A program made the translations under genes and the position numbers. From contig CAUJIH010000103.1 in assembly GCA_963205275.1 (NCBI GenBank), positions 1 through 64,000 on the forward strand: a DNA stretch of 64,000 nucleotides, read 5' to 3'. This document shows positions 7,608 to 16,083 of this stretch, piece after piece. This stretch comes from Verrucomicrobiota bacterium (GTDB lineage: Bacteria > Verrucomicrobiota > Verrucomicrobiia > Verrucomicrobiales > DEV007). The stretch's first letter is position 1. Every line of letters begins with the position of its first letter. The notes beneath the pieces were generated by a model. The model did no database searches and was not told the DNA's origin. It saw only the letters and a program-made list of their open reading frames with translations.

Positions 7608-10067
7608 GTGCAGGCTATCCTTTACGCGAATCTGACTTCTCATAAGGTCTCCGATTCTCTCGGAGGCCCTGACTTCGACTGGCCGGATTTTATTGAAGGG
7701 GACACGTTCCGCATCGGCCTGCGTCTGACGGAAACTCTCGGCGATGAAGATTTAGAGATTCGTCGGAATGTTCGCCGGGTTCGGGCGTCTCTCGGGTGGA
7801 TTGATGCCCGTCCTGCCAGGGGGCAATGGGCGATTCAGATCGGCTCGGGTTCATCTGAGGAAGGCGTGAATACGACGACTCTCCTAGAGCATGATGCGGA
7901 TGCGAATTTGGTCCAAGCGGCTCTCACGGACATGATCACTGGCCGTGATTTCGATGTTCCTGGTGTCGATGTAACGACGGCGCAGGTCGAGGAGAAGGAC
8001 GGGAGTTGGGTCGTGTTTTTTGAGAACAGCTCCGGACCTATATCGGAACCAATACAACTGCGGGCCGGAAGAAATACTCTTGATCCCATCTCTTTTCTCA
8101 AGGTCCGCACATACGAGGTGGATGGGCGTTGGGCGCATGAGTTGAGACTTGTCCAAGCACCACTGGCCTTTACCGATGACTCCTCTCCGGTAGTTCCTCT
8201 CGGTCCGGCGATTACGGAAGTCCAATCGGGCGGTTCGGAAGGGGAGATTACCTGGAACGAGATTCAGGCGCTGACAATCTCGCCCCAGTTCCGGGGAGCA
8301 TACCAGATCAAGCATCCCAATACTTACGCTCGCTCGGGTCTGCTGAGTGTGTCTGACGGGATAGAACAAATCTCCGAGGCGATTAAGCCTCTCGCGGAAG
8401 AGGACGGATCGTTCGTCGTAACCAACCCCTTGCCCCATGTCGCCCATATTGAATTCGCCGGATCGATGGCGGGACAGGGGCATGACGAGCTCCTCGTCGA
8501 TGTGGTATCGGCTCCTCCCGGTGACATGACTTGTGAGTTGAGTCTCTCGACTGCGGAACTCGCCAATGCGCTCAGGAAATCACCTCTGATTGAGAATCTC
8601 CCCTTTGAACTGGAGGTGACATACGAGGACGAGAATGATTCGGATGACCTTCATGTCTGGACTTTCAGAACGGAGGTAACGCTCCGCCGTGATTTGATTG
8701 GGGAAGATCTCGCTTCTGCTCAGAATATTGACTGGCTGCGCCCACCCTTGCCGAAGGATTATGTTCCATTCACACGAGACCAGATCATCACGGGAAATCA
8801 GCATTACGTGACGACTCTCGGGGATGGGATCAACACGGTTTTTGTGATCGACCACAATCTCGATACTGAAGCTCTCCACCTCACGCTACGCGAGAATTTG
8901 CCGGGAGGGGCGATCCTACGCACAGGGATCGATTATACGGCAATCATTGCGGACTCGAACTCTATCGAACTCACCTTCCTCGGGGATGCTCTAGAATTGA
9001 GTTCTGTGGCGGTTCTCATCACGACTGCTGGCCCGATCTCGGCATTTCAATCCCACACTCACACGATTGCTCAAATCGTCGATCTTCAGACCATCTTGGA
9101 TGCTTTTGGAGCCGATATTGCGATGCTCAAAGCTCTGGCACCTTCAGGAGCTCTTGCATCGAGGGAGAAAGAAGGAGGGCTGGCTTCGATATGGACTCTG
9201 CCAAAATTCTTCGAAATCTTTCCATCGCGGAAACAGATCGCTCTGCCAAACGATCAAATCATCGACCTTTTCAATGCCGGTGACTCCGCACTCCCTCGTG
9301 CGGGGGGACTCTTGGCTGCGGTTCACGATACTGATGTCGAAGCTCTTCCCTATCCTCTCCCGGAGCCGTCTGCGATTTTTGTGGATCGAGTGTTCGAGAA
9401 TCAGGGACTCAGTCGTGTCACGCTGCCCGGTGGTCTCGGGCGAAGAAGTGTAGATCTGGCACCGGGCGAGTTCGCGGCTTGTGATGGACGAGTCTGGTAT
9501 CGCGTGGAGCAGTTTGGCAATACCTCGGAATCCAGCTACTATCCCAGCGATTTTACACGAGAGCTGTTCCGGTTCTTTGTAAACGATAAGCAACTGCGGC
9601 ATCGAACGGAGCTTCTTCTTCAGTTTTCTATCGAACTCGCTGTTCTGAAGTCCAATACGAATTGCCAGTGGACTGTGGTGGTCGAGCTGGGTACTGCTCC
9701 CCAAGATGTTTCTCCGGGAACCCCTGGGATCAACCTGCAAAACGTGATCTGGTCGGCGCAACCTGCACTCGAACAACGGCTGATCTTAACCCCTGTCCCA
9801 TGTGCACATATCTTCGGTATTCGTGTTGCACGTTCTCTTTCCAGCGGGTCAGACACGCTCACTCTCGACCGACTTTTATACGGGACATCGGAGGGCGGAA
9901 CTCCTCCAGACTCAGCCAACTTCGCAGTGCGTGCCCGACTGGTGCGCTTCGATACCGAGAATCATCAAAGTGATCCACGAGGGTTCGTCGCGGTGAGGGG
10001 TCTCGATCACGCTGCGGAGGGCAGCTCAAGCATTCGCTACCTCGGTCAGGCGGTCATTCAGAAATAA
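7608..10067 (+). CDS. Large phage tail tip/fibre-like protein
   Basis: This 819 aa protein is the largest in the tail module. The GTG at 7608 is the first usable start. The sequence is almost entirely beta-rich. Residues about 400-480 contain the pattern TLGDGINTVFVIDHNLDTEA with a following RTGIDYTA, a repeat type common in phage tail fibre proteins, where a parametrised value is mapped to a beta-sandwich. A SHTHTIAQIVDLQ segment near residue 485 resembles collar or trimer motifs of fibres. Host recognition is inferred; no chaperone or enzymatic motif was seen. Confidence 0.6.
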   Translation: MQAILYANLTSHKVSDSLGGPDFDWPDFIEGDTFRIGLRLTETLGDEDLEIRRNVRRVRASLGWIDARPARGQWAIQIGSGSSEEGVNTTTLLEHDADANLVQAALTDMITGRDFDVPGVDVTTAQVEEKDGSWVVFFENSSGPISEPIQLRAGRNTLDPISFLKVRTYEVDGRWAHELRLVQAPLAFTDDSSPVVPLGPAITEVQSGGSEGEITWNEIQALTISPQFRGAYQIKHPNTYARSGLLSVSDGIEQISEAIKPLAEEDGSFVVTNPLPHVAHIEFAGSMAGQGHDELLVDVVSAPPGDMTCELSLSTAELANALRKSPLIENLPFELEVTYEDENDSDDLHVWTFRTEVTLRRDLIGEDLASAQNIDWLRPPLPKDYVPFTRDQIITGNQHYVTTLGDGINTVFVIDHNLDTEALHLTLRENLPGGAILRTGIDYTAIIADSNSIELTFLGDALELSSVAVLITTAGPISAFQSHTHTIAQIVDLQTILDAFGADIAMLKALAPSGALASREKEGGLASIWTLPKFFEIFPSRKQIALPNDQIIDLFNAGDSALPRAGGLLAAVHDTDVEALPYPLPEPSAIFVDRVFENQGLSRVTLPGGLGRRSVDLAPGEFAACDGRVWYRVEQFGNTSESSYYPSDFTRELFRFFVNDKQLRHRTELLLQFSIELAVLKSNTNCQWTVVVELGTAPQDVSPGTPGINLQNVIWSAQPALEQRLILTPVPCAHIFGIRVARSLSSGSDTLTLDRLLYGTSEGGTPPDSANFAVRARLVRFDTENHQSDPRGFVAVRGLDHAAEGSSSIRYLGQAVIQK

Positions 10068-10075
10068 AACAATCC

Positions 10076-11089
10076 ATGGCAATCCCAGTCATCAACAGCA
10101 ACACATCGGTCCTCGCTCTGGTGCGGGGCGTCGGGTTCGCATTCCAGCCCACAGGCGATGATCTTCCTCGCGTGGATGTAACAGCGTCGGCGTCTACCGA
10201 TACGCTCACCTTTGCTCGGAACAATCCTCCTTTGGCAAATGGCAATCGGGTTCGGACCTTTCCGCTTCCAGGGGAGAATTTGCCCGCTCCACTGAATACG
10301 GAGAACAGCTACTTTCTCAGAGACTTGACTTCTTCCACGTGCAAACTCGCCTCAACGAGTGGCGGGGCTGCGATCAATATAACGAGTGAGGGAGGCTATT
10401 TTCAACTCCTGCGAGCCGACACTTGGAGCGCCCATGGATTGCCGCCGGGGATTGTGGTTAATCCAGTGTCCGGTCTCATATCTGGGACTCCTGAAATCGC
10501 GGGAGTCTATAACGTCACGCTTCGAGCGCGTAACTCGGATGGACAGAGCAACGATCACATCATCACGATGGGTGTCGAGCCGACTCCGTGGCTGCAAGAT
10601 GCCTCAATCGAGATCGACGTGAATCTGCGAGATGGACGGGTTCGCCTCTCACAAGTGTCGGAGCAGCAATCTGACAGTTCTGCTCAAGAGGAATCACAAC
10701 CAATCCTTCACGTGAAGTTCGGAGACAGACTGGTGCTGAGCCTTGGATTTATGAAAGACGAAACTCTCGTCGAGCTGCCCTTGGAACAAATCCGCTTTGG
10801 ACTGAAAGAATTTGAACCGGAGAGACTTCATCTCCTCAACGACGGCTCTTATCTCCAAGTGGGAGAGTTCGAGGAGGCGAGGTATCAGATTCTTGCGGAG
10901 TTCACCGGCACTGCCCTCGCTTCTATCTTGTCAGGGTACGAAGAAGATGTGGACACCTATTTCGACGCGGTGGCAGAAATCGAATTTGTGACTCTCTACG
11001 AGGCGGGAGGGCAGATTCACGATCTGCGGCGCACGACTCGTTCTTTCATCGTTCGGATTCACCGGGATCTGATCATTCCAAATTCCTAA
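10076..11089 (+). CDS. Phage protein with a putative Ig (He_PIG-like) domain
   Basis: This 337 aa protein contains, at about residues 122-160, the signature GLPPGIVVNPVSGLISGTP followed by AGVYNVTLRARNSDG, typical of the He_PIG/cadherin-like Ig fold found on surface and virion proteins. The N-terminal part is beta-rich and the C-terminal 150 residues form a separate acidic domain. Ig-like domains on phage tails commonly give weak carbohydrate binding. It follows the large fibre gene after an 8-base gap. Confidence 0.6.
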   Translation: MAIPVINSNTSVLALVRGVGFAFQPTGDDLPRVDVTASASTDTLTFARNNPPLANGNRVRTFPLPGENLPAPLNTENSYFLRDLTSSTCKLASTSGGAAINITSEGGYFQLLRADTWSAHGLPPGIVVNPVSGLISGTPEIAGVYNVTLRARNSDGQSNDHIITMGVEPTPWLQDASIEIDVNLRDGRVRLSQVSEQQSDSSAQEESQPILHVKFGDRLVLSLGFMKDETLVELPLEQIRFGLKEFEPERLHLLNDGSYLQVGEFEEARYQILAEFTGTALASILSGYEEDVDTYFDAVAEIEFVTLYEAGGQIHDLRRTTRSFIVRIHRDLIIPNS

Positions 11090-11095
11090 GTCTTC

Positions 11096-12304
11096 ATGTC
11101 GATACTCCCGGAGCCTTCTACCATGATGCATCTGCCTGCGGCGCTGCGCTACGCTCGCAAAGGCTTTGCGATCCGACGTGCTCTGTGGGACGGAAGCGAC
11201 GAGGAAAACGAGCTGATCTGGCTCATTTATCGAGGAGGGATTTTCTATCGCCTCAGTGCCGATAGACGGGAGATCGTGCAGAATGATCAAATGACACGCG
11301 AGGACTTTCTGGCTCGCGATTGGACGCTTCTCCCTGCTTCCTGTGTAAGTGGCAACAGTGTCGTCTCTGAGTCTCAAAGTCGGAATGGGTGTGAGTGCCG
11401 ACTCGGAGCACAACCCTACCCGGACTGGGATGATGAGGACGATCCACTGGCTGGACAGGACACAAAAAATCCGAACAGGTCAATGGGACTGGAGGGCTGC
11501 ACATGGCTGGCGGGCACTTGGTCCGGGGGATCATGTGGCTGTGGTCCGGGAACGGGTAGACCGCCAACCTGGCCAAGACTGCCGGGTGACCCACCGCCCC
11601 CAAGGCCACCAGAGCCACCAAAGCCGCCAGAGCCACCTAAACCACCAGAGCCACCCAAACCTCCTGATCCTCCTGGATCGCCTGGTACGAGCGATAGTTC
11701 TGGCACAGGAGGGGGATCGAGTAGCGGGTCGGGATCAGGAGGGGGATCGAGTGGTGGAGGCGGCAGCTCCAAGCGCCCCCCTCGTAGGCCCCGTGCCTAT
11801 GGCCTCCCAAATGTGACATTAAACGCTTTTGTGACAGATTCGAGCTGCATCCGAAGACTGCCAGAAGCGCCATGCGGACATCTCAACTTGCCTGATAATT
11901 CGCCCCAATCTCGCGAAATTGCCGGGACAATCACGATTGGCCCTCATCCTGAAGGGCTACGCGATCTGTGCTGGATCAGTGTAATCTGTGCCGGACAGGT
12001 GCTACTGCGACAAATCGGAGCGCCGGGAGATTCATTTAACTTCGGGCCTGCCGGGCCGTTTCTACAGACTGCTGGTGGCAATATGCCTGTCTTCGCAACG
12101 GTCCATTTTCCCGGACAAAGAGGGGGAACACAGAGCGCCAATGCGCAGGCAGCTTGGCCTTCTCACTGTGCTCCTCAAGGCCCTTGCCCTGATCCAAATC
12201 CTGACCCCGGTCCTGGCCCTGACCCCGGTCCTGGTCCTGATCCTGATCCTGATCCTGATCCTGATCCTGATCCTGATCCTGATCCCTATGGGGCAATGGA
12301 TTGA
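11096..12304 (+). CDS. DUF2829/Tad2-like domain fused to low-complexity tails (phage)
   Basis: This 402 aa protein is modular. Residues about 10-82 follow the DUF2829 pattern (the family of the Thoeris anti-defence protein Tad2): a helix with AALRYARKGFAIRRALWDG, a WLIY strand, and a final REDFLARDWTLLP. Then come a Cys/Trp/Gly patch (about 125-155), a proline-rich segment with PPEPPK repeats (about 165-200), a Gly/Ser linker (about 205-230), a beta-rich domain (about 240-360) and a C-terminal (Asp-Pro)n tail. The family match is by eye. A virion tip function is the alternative to anti-defence. Confidence 0.5.
   Translation: MSILPEPSTMMHLPAALRYARKGFAIRRALWDGSDEENELIWLIYRGGIFYRLSADRREIVQNDQMTREDFLARDWTLLPASCVSGNSVVSESQSRNGCECRLGAQPYPDWDDEDDPLAGQDTKNPNRSMGLEGCTWLAGTWSGGSCGCGPGTGRPPTWPRLPGDPPPPRPPEPPKPPEPPKPPEPPKPPDPPGSPGTSDSSGTGGGSSSGSGSGGGSSGGGGSSKRPPRRPRAYGLPNVTLNAFVTDSSCIRRLPEAPCGHLNLPDNSPQSREIAGTITIGPHPEGLRDLCWISVICAGQVLLRQIGAPGDSFNFGPAGPFLQTAGGNMPVFATVHFPGQRGGTQSANAQAAWPSHCAPQGPCPDPNPDPGPGPDPGPGPDPDPDPDPDPDPDPDPYGAMD
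12239..12286 (+). repeat. Hexanucleotide repeat GATCCT (7 units plus GATCCC)
   Basis: Seven perfect GATCCT units followed by a GATCCC variant encode the Asp-Pro tail of the preceding gene. Because the unit is 6 bases, slippage changes the tail length by two residues and keeps the frame. Confidence 0.9.
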
Positions 12305-12312
12305 AGCGCACC

Positions 12313-13782
12313 ATGATTACTTACCTCATCTTTGCTGGGAATGCTTCACATGAGCGTATTCAAAGCACGGTCAAGAAACTGCGTCATCAGGACTCTGACT
12401 GTCGTATCGCTCTCATTGATTCTACGCACAGGAAATCGGCAAACGAACTGCACTGCGACTTCTATCGCAGTCGCAGAATTACGCCTGGTGATTGGAATGA
12501 TGAAATGATGGCTCTCGCTGCCGTCACCGAAGCATTTCCAAATACGCGATGGATTGCACGGATTTTCTCGCTGGAGTCTCTGCCAGAGCCGCCACCCAGA
12601 GATCAACACTTCGATGCTTGGATCGATAAGACTGGATATTTTATCCGGAAGACTTTTCTCAGCCAGCATATCAGATCGTTCGCCGCAATGCAGGTGGACC
12701 ATCATCACATCCTCGATGGAGTTTTCAGGGGTGTAACAGATTTCGGCGGACGAGTGAAATACAGAAAACAGGAGCATCAATTTGCGACACTAGAAACTAC
12801 GCCAATACGCGGGGCGGTGGATGTTCTATCGGTTTTGCATCCCAATCCAAGCTGGGTGGAATATCGCGGAGAGAGACAGCAGAGCTTCTTGGCTTCCGTC
12901 GGAATCCGTCACGCATGGTCTCATCATACATCTGCATCAGCACTCGCAAATGAACTTGAGAAGCACGAAGTGAAACTGGTCCTGAATGAGATCTGGAGGA
13001 TCTCTCCGGAGATAATGGCAGCATTGGCGAAACGGTTTCCTAGAACACGGTTTGTCTCGCTCAATCACGGGGCTACCGGATGGTTCAGTACGCTGAGGCC
13101 ACGACAACATTACAAGTTTCTCCGACTGGCACGAGAACGGGAAAATTGTTTCTACGGAACCGTTATGCCCGCCGGACGGGTGATCGCTCCGCCGGAAACT
13201 AAAGTGATCGAAATACCGAATTTTGTGATGCTGCCGAGTATTGTCTCTTCACGTGAAGGGGGGCCTCCCACTGTTTCTCTCATCAGTCGAGAGGCACAAA
13301 TCAAAGCGTGGGGCGGAGCCGTGGCGGCAGTGGAATGGGCAGCTCAAAATATGCGTGATTTGCATGTGCTCGTCTCATCCGCTGATGATTCAGAAGGGCG
13401 TATTGAGGCCCATATCCAACATCTGGAAGAACTCGGAATTCCTGTGATACGCTCCCAATGGGGAAACTGGGCAAGATATCTGGACAGAATCGCTCGTTCG
13501 GTCGATGCACATCTCACGGCGACAATGACGGAATCGTTTGGACTCGTGCCGATGGAACACTGCTTGTTGGGGCGTCCTGTAGCGGGCACCGACGCCGTGG
13601 AATGGTTGCCCGCTCGCTGGAAGGCAAATGGACAAGACGCAGCGGCCCTTGGTCGCATTCTCGTGTCCCATTTTGAGCAGGGAGTGAGCCTTGGGGAGCA
13701 GGCCAGAAAACTGGCAAAGCGAGTAACGGCGAAAAATCATCGAATTCTAAAGAAAAATCTGACAACTCTACTCGATCTATGA
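12313..13782 (+). CDS. Phage-borne GT-B glycosyltransferase
   Basis: This 489 aa protein (start ATG 12313; TTG 12301 overlapping the previous stop is an alternative) has the C-terminal GT-B signature TESFGLVPMEHCLLGRPVAG, with the two Glu of the E-x7-E nucleotide-sugar motif, around residues 415-435. The N-terminal half has a Rossmann-like pattern (YLIFAGNASHERIQ). It probably transfers a sugar to a cell-surface or virion acceptor. It overlaps the sulfotransferase-like gene by 4 bases, so the two are co-expressed and probably act on the same glycan. Confidence 0.7.
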   Translation: MITYLIFAGNASHERIQSTVKKLRHQDSDCRIALIDSTHRKSANELHCDFYRSRRITPGDWNDEMMALAAVTEAFPNTRWIARIFSLESLPEPPPRDQHFDAWIDKTGYFIRKTFLSQHIRSFAAMQVDHHHILDGVFRGVTDFGGRVKYRKQEHQFATLETTPIRGAVDVLSVLHPNPSWVEYRGERQQSFLASVGIRHAWSHHTSASALANELEKHEVKLVLNEIWRISPEIMAALAKRFPRTRFVSLNHGATGWFSTLRPRQHYKFLRLARERENCFYGTVMPAGRVIAPPETKVIEIPNFVMLPSIVSSREGGPPTVSLISREAQIKAWGGAVAAVEWAAQNMRDLHVLVSSADDSEGRIEAHIQHLEELGIPVIRSQWGNWARYLDRIARSVDAHLTATMTESFGLVPMEHCLLGRPVAGTDAVEWLPARWKANGQDAAALGRILVSHFEQGVSLGEQARKLAKRVTAKNHRILKKNLTTLLDL

Positions 13783-14375
13783 ATTTTTTTGTCGTTGCGA
13801 TCGGTCACAGTGGTTCGCGCTGGCTTGCCCATGTGCTCGGTTGCGCCCATGAAGAAGCGGATTCTCGTGACAAATCGATTCCTCATCCATGGACCCCGTT
13901 TCCGGTTGAAAGATTTTGGACTGCAGGAAACGGCTACGGGGAAGTAAACGGAATGCTGCGCTTTCATTTGTCGGGCCAGTATCCGGGACGTGAACGACTG
14001 ATTCCACGCAGGGCATGGCTTCGGAGAAACCCAAGGGCAGTCGTCACGAGTTGGATGAACGATGAACTGGATCGTGATCCATTGGAACTTTCCGCCATTT
14101 GCTGGGAAGTGATGTGGCACTATAAGAATCTCTCTGAATGGGCGGCAGCAGACTCAGAGGCACGAGTCATTGATCTCGAAACGCTCTCGACCAATATTGA
14201 AGCACTCAGAGAGTTTCTTTCATGGTTAGAAGTAAAGCGAACGATTACCGAGGATTCTCTGCGACCAATCGGAGTAACTCCCAAATCTCGAACTCGTTTT
14301 ACCTGGGGAGCAAAGGAAGAGGACGTGCTTAGACGGACGATGCAGAGACTCCGTTTCTCTGGCGATTCGATCTGA
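13779..14375 (+). CDS. Small sulfotransferase-like P-loop protein (phage cargo)
   Basis: This 198 aa protein begins with VAIGHSGSRWLAHVLG, a P-loop matching the 5'-phosphosulfate (PAPS) binding loop of sulfotransferases in position and form. Later RRNPRAVVTSWMNDEL resembles the 3'-phosphate binding strand-turn-helix (Arg, then Ser/Thr). At under 200 aa it is shorter than typical bacterial sulfotransferases, so it may be a reduced member or act with the upstream glycosyltransferase. Substrate unknown. Confidence 0.55.
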   Translation: MNFFVVAIGHSGSRWLAHVLGCAHEEADSRDKSIPHPWTPFPVERFWTAGNGYGEVNGMLRFHLSGQYPGRERLIPRRAWLRRNPRAVVTSWMNDELDRDPLELSAICWEVMWHYKNLSEWAAADSEARVIDLETLSTNIEALREFLSWLEVKRTITEDSLRPIGVTPKSRTRFTWGAKEEDVLRRTMQRLRFSGDSI

Positions 14376-14381
14376 TTGAAC

Positions 14382-14397
14382 TCTGTTGCGCAACAGA
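14382..14397. promoter_or_regulatory. Perfect 16-bp palindrome between convergent genes
   Basis: TCTGTTGCGCAACAGA lies between the stops of the convergent sulfotransferase-like gene and integrase gene. It could be a weak bidirectional terminator (no T tract follows) or a protein-binding site near the phage edge. Confidence 0.4.
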
Positions 14398-14407
14398 TCG
14401 ATTAAAC

Positions 14408-15745
14408 TCAATCCTTCTTGCGGCGAACCGTGAGAAGGCTTAGCCCTCCCACCTTTTCTGGTGGCTCCCATCCTTCCGGTGGGTAAATCGAAAACCACTT
14501 CTCTGCCGCTTCCTCACTCACGAGTTCCCTGTAGTGGCGGAAAATCATCGTTGAAGAGTTTCCGGCTTCCAGAGCCACCTTATTCACATCCTGTATGAGA
14601 GCCAGTCGATAGCTGATGTAGGAGTGCCTCAAAGCGTTATGCGGCCAGCGTATTCCAAGGGTCTCGGCGAGAACTGGGGCCATACGTGGAAGCTCCTGAA
14701 TTTTACATACCTTACCTTTGCGTTCTAGAGGAGCAAGCCACGCGAGGAGATTATCAGAAATTGGGATGATGCGTCGCGAGGCTGTTTTCGCTTGATCAGC
14801 TCGAAGTTCGATGATCCGTCGCTCCAGCTTCACTGCCTTCCAGTCGAGACGGCACAACTCTGCACGTCGGAGTCCCGCAAAGGCTGCGATTGCCAGATAG
14901 GGCACGAGAATGGCTGGAGCAGCAAGCAACAGTCGTTCGATCTCCTCTGGTTCAAAAATCTCGGTCGTTGTATTGCCTGCCTTCACCTTGGAAACGGAAT
15001 CAGCAGCGGTCGGCTCCGACGCCGGGAGATAATTTCGCTGCTTTGCGAATCCAAATAGAACGCGAAGAATTGTAAGTCGATTGTTCCGAGTCACTGCTCC
15101 GATCTTGCTCTTTCTCAGCCAAGAATCAATGTGTTCGCTCTGAATATCGATTATTGGGCCGGGAAACGCCTCCAAAAAAAGTCCGAGAATACTTCGTAGC
15201 TGCTCCAAATAGCGAGCGCTCACTCCATCCTGAGATTTTCTGATGATCAGTTCCTCCGCGATTTCCGACACTGTGACTCCCTGCTTTAGTCCACCCATAC
15301 GCTTACAGTATTCTTCCACAGCACTTCGCAGGGACGCGCCGCCGAGAATTTTCCGACACTGAACGTAGTCTTCGACTGCGGCCACGAGAGGAATTTCTAC
15401 ATCTTGGAGGATTCTCTGAGCCGCGTGAAAGGATTCTCGCTCTGCTGGGTGCAGGTCATTCTGGGACTGCATTCCTCGAACGATATTCTGGGCGATCAGT
15501 AGCCCCTCCTGCTTGGCATCTTCGAGGAAAGTGAATTGCCGCTTTTTGCGACAACCATTCAGGTAGAAGGCGATTGTGTAGCGGGTCTTCCCATGATGTT
15601 CAAAGGCGTAAATTGGGATTTTCACCGATTGGAAACGGATGATCTGATAGGGACCACGGGCACTCTTTCTGGACTGCCGTCGCACAAGATTCTGCGGCTT
15701 TTGGATAGAGTTGAGACTACTATTTGTCGGAAAATTGTCGGACAT
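14408..15745 (-). CDS. int: Tyrosine recombinase/phage integrase
   Basis: This 445 aa integrase catalyses site-specific recombination between phage and host attachment sites. An N-terminal DNA-binding part and a SAM-like core-binding domain (about residues 150-245) precede the catalytic domain. Visible catalytic residues are Arg in AAFAGLRRAELCRLDW, the H-x-x-R of PHNALRHSYISY, and Tyr in MIFRHYREL. The usual His of the GHSS box is replaced by Asn (GNSS), a form I associate with verrucomicrobial recombinases. It is convergent to the cargo genes and reads away from the tRNA, as expected at a prophage edge. Confidence 0.95.
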   Translation of the reverse strand: MSDNFPTNSSLNSIQKPQNLVRRQSRKSARGPYQIIRFQSVKIPIYAFEHHGKTRYTIAFYLNGCRKKRQFTFLEDAKQEGLLIAQNIVRGMQSQNDLHPAERESFHAAQRILQDVEIPLVAAVEDYVQCRKILGGASLRSAVEEYCKRMGGLKQGVTVSEIAEELIIRKSQDGVSARYLEQLRSILGLFLEAFPGPIIDIQSEHIDSWLRKSKIGAVTRNNRLTILRVLFGFAKQRNYLPASEPTAADSVSKVKAGNTTTEIFEPEEIERLLLAAPAILVPYLAIAAFAGLRRAELCRLDWKAVKLERRIIELRADQAKTASRRIIPISDNLLAWLAPLERKGKVCKIQELPRMAPVLAETLGIRWPHNALRHSYISYRLALIQDVNKVALEAGNSSTMIFRHYRELVSEEAAEKWFSIYPPEGWEPPEKVGGLSLLTVRRKKD

Positions 15746-15759
15746 CTCTTCGAGGGGAT

Positions 15760-15778
15760 GTCAAACACCTACTTTGAC
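15760..15778. promoter_or_regulatory. Inverted repeat upstream of the integrase start
   Basis: GTCAAA (15760-15765) and TTTGAC (15773-15778) are perfect 6-base arms separated by 7 bases, 14 bases upstream of the integrase ATG and 25 bases from the tRNA 3' end. This spacing suits an integrase or excisionase core-arm site, or an autoregulatory operator. Confidence 0.4.
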
Positions 15779-15802
15779 TTTTGTAATCCGTTGATTATAA
15801 GG

Positions 15803-15879
15803 TGGCACGCCCTACAGGACTCGAACCTGTGACCCACGGATTAGAAATCCGTTGCTCTATCCGGCTGAGCTAAGGGCGC
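15803..15879 (-). tRNA. tRNA-Arg (anticodon UCU)
   Basis: The minus strand folds as a standard cloverleaf: acceptor GCGCCCT pairs with AGGGCGT, D arm GCTC/GAGC, anticodon stem with loop TTTCTAA (anticodon TCT), T arm ACAGG-TTCGAGT-CCTGT, discriminator G, encoded CCA at the 3' end. It reads AGA codons. Its 3' end faces the integrase, so it is the likely attachment target. Confidence 0.95.
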
Positions 15880-16083
15880 TTGTGAGTTACAGAGAAAAAG
15901 GCTCCTCGACTCGCGGGAGAAATCGGTGAACTGATCCCCGATTCTTTCTTCTCGTGATGGGACAATATTCACCAGAACACGGAAAAGGGGAAGGGCAGAT
16001 TGTGTGAATCCTGAAGTTTTGCTGCGTAGCGAATAGACTAGCTAGATCGCCGTTCTCGTACGCCTAACCCTATCAGATCGGAG

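Larger units (their letters stand above)
1..15802. mobile_element. Prophage, right-hand part (tail module, cargo genes, integrase)
   Basis: A compact run of phage tail genes on the plus strand (tail completion, chaperone pair, tape measure, fibre) ends in two cargo-type enzymes and a convergent tyrosine integrase next to the 3' end of a tRNA-Arg. Integrase beside the 3' half of a tRNA is the classic edge of a tRNA-integrated element. The capsid, packaging, lysis and repressor genes are not in the window and must lie to the left. The other attachment repeat is therefore not visible, so the exact right boundary (between the integrase start and the tRNA) is inferred. Confidence 0.9.

Noticed and set aside
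12239-12286. Repeat array as a possible CRISPR
   Set aside because: The units are contiguous 6-mers within a coding gene, with no spacers.
15785-15850. AATCCGTTG direct repeat as attachment core
   Set aside because: Only 9 bases, with one copy in the anticodon arm of the tRNA; a real attachment pair should flank the whole prophage.
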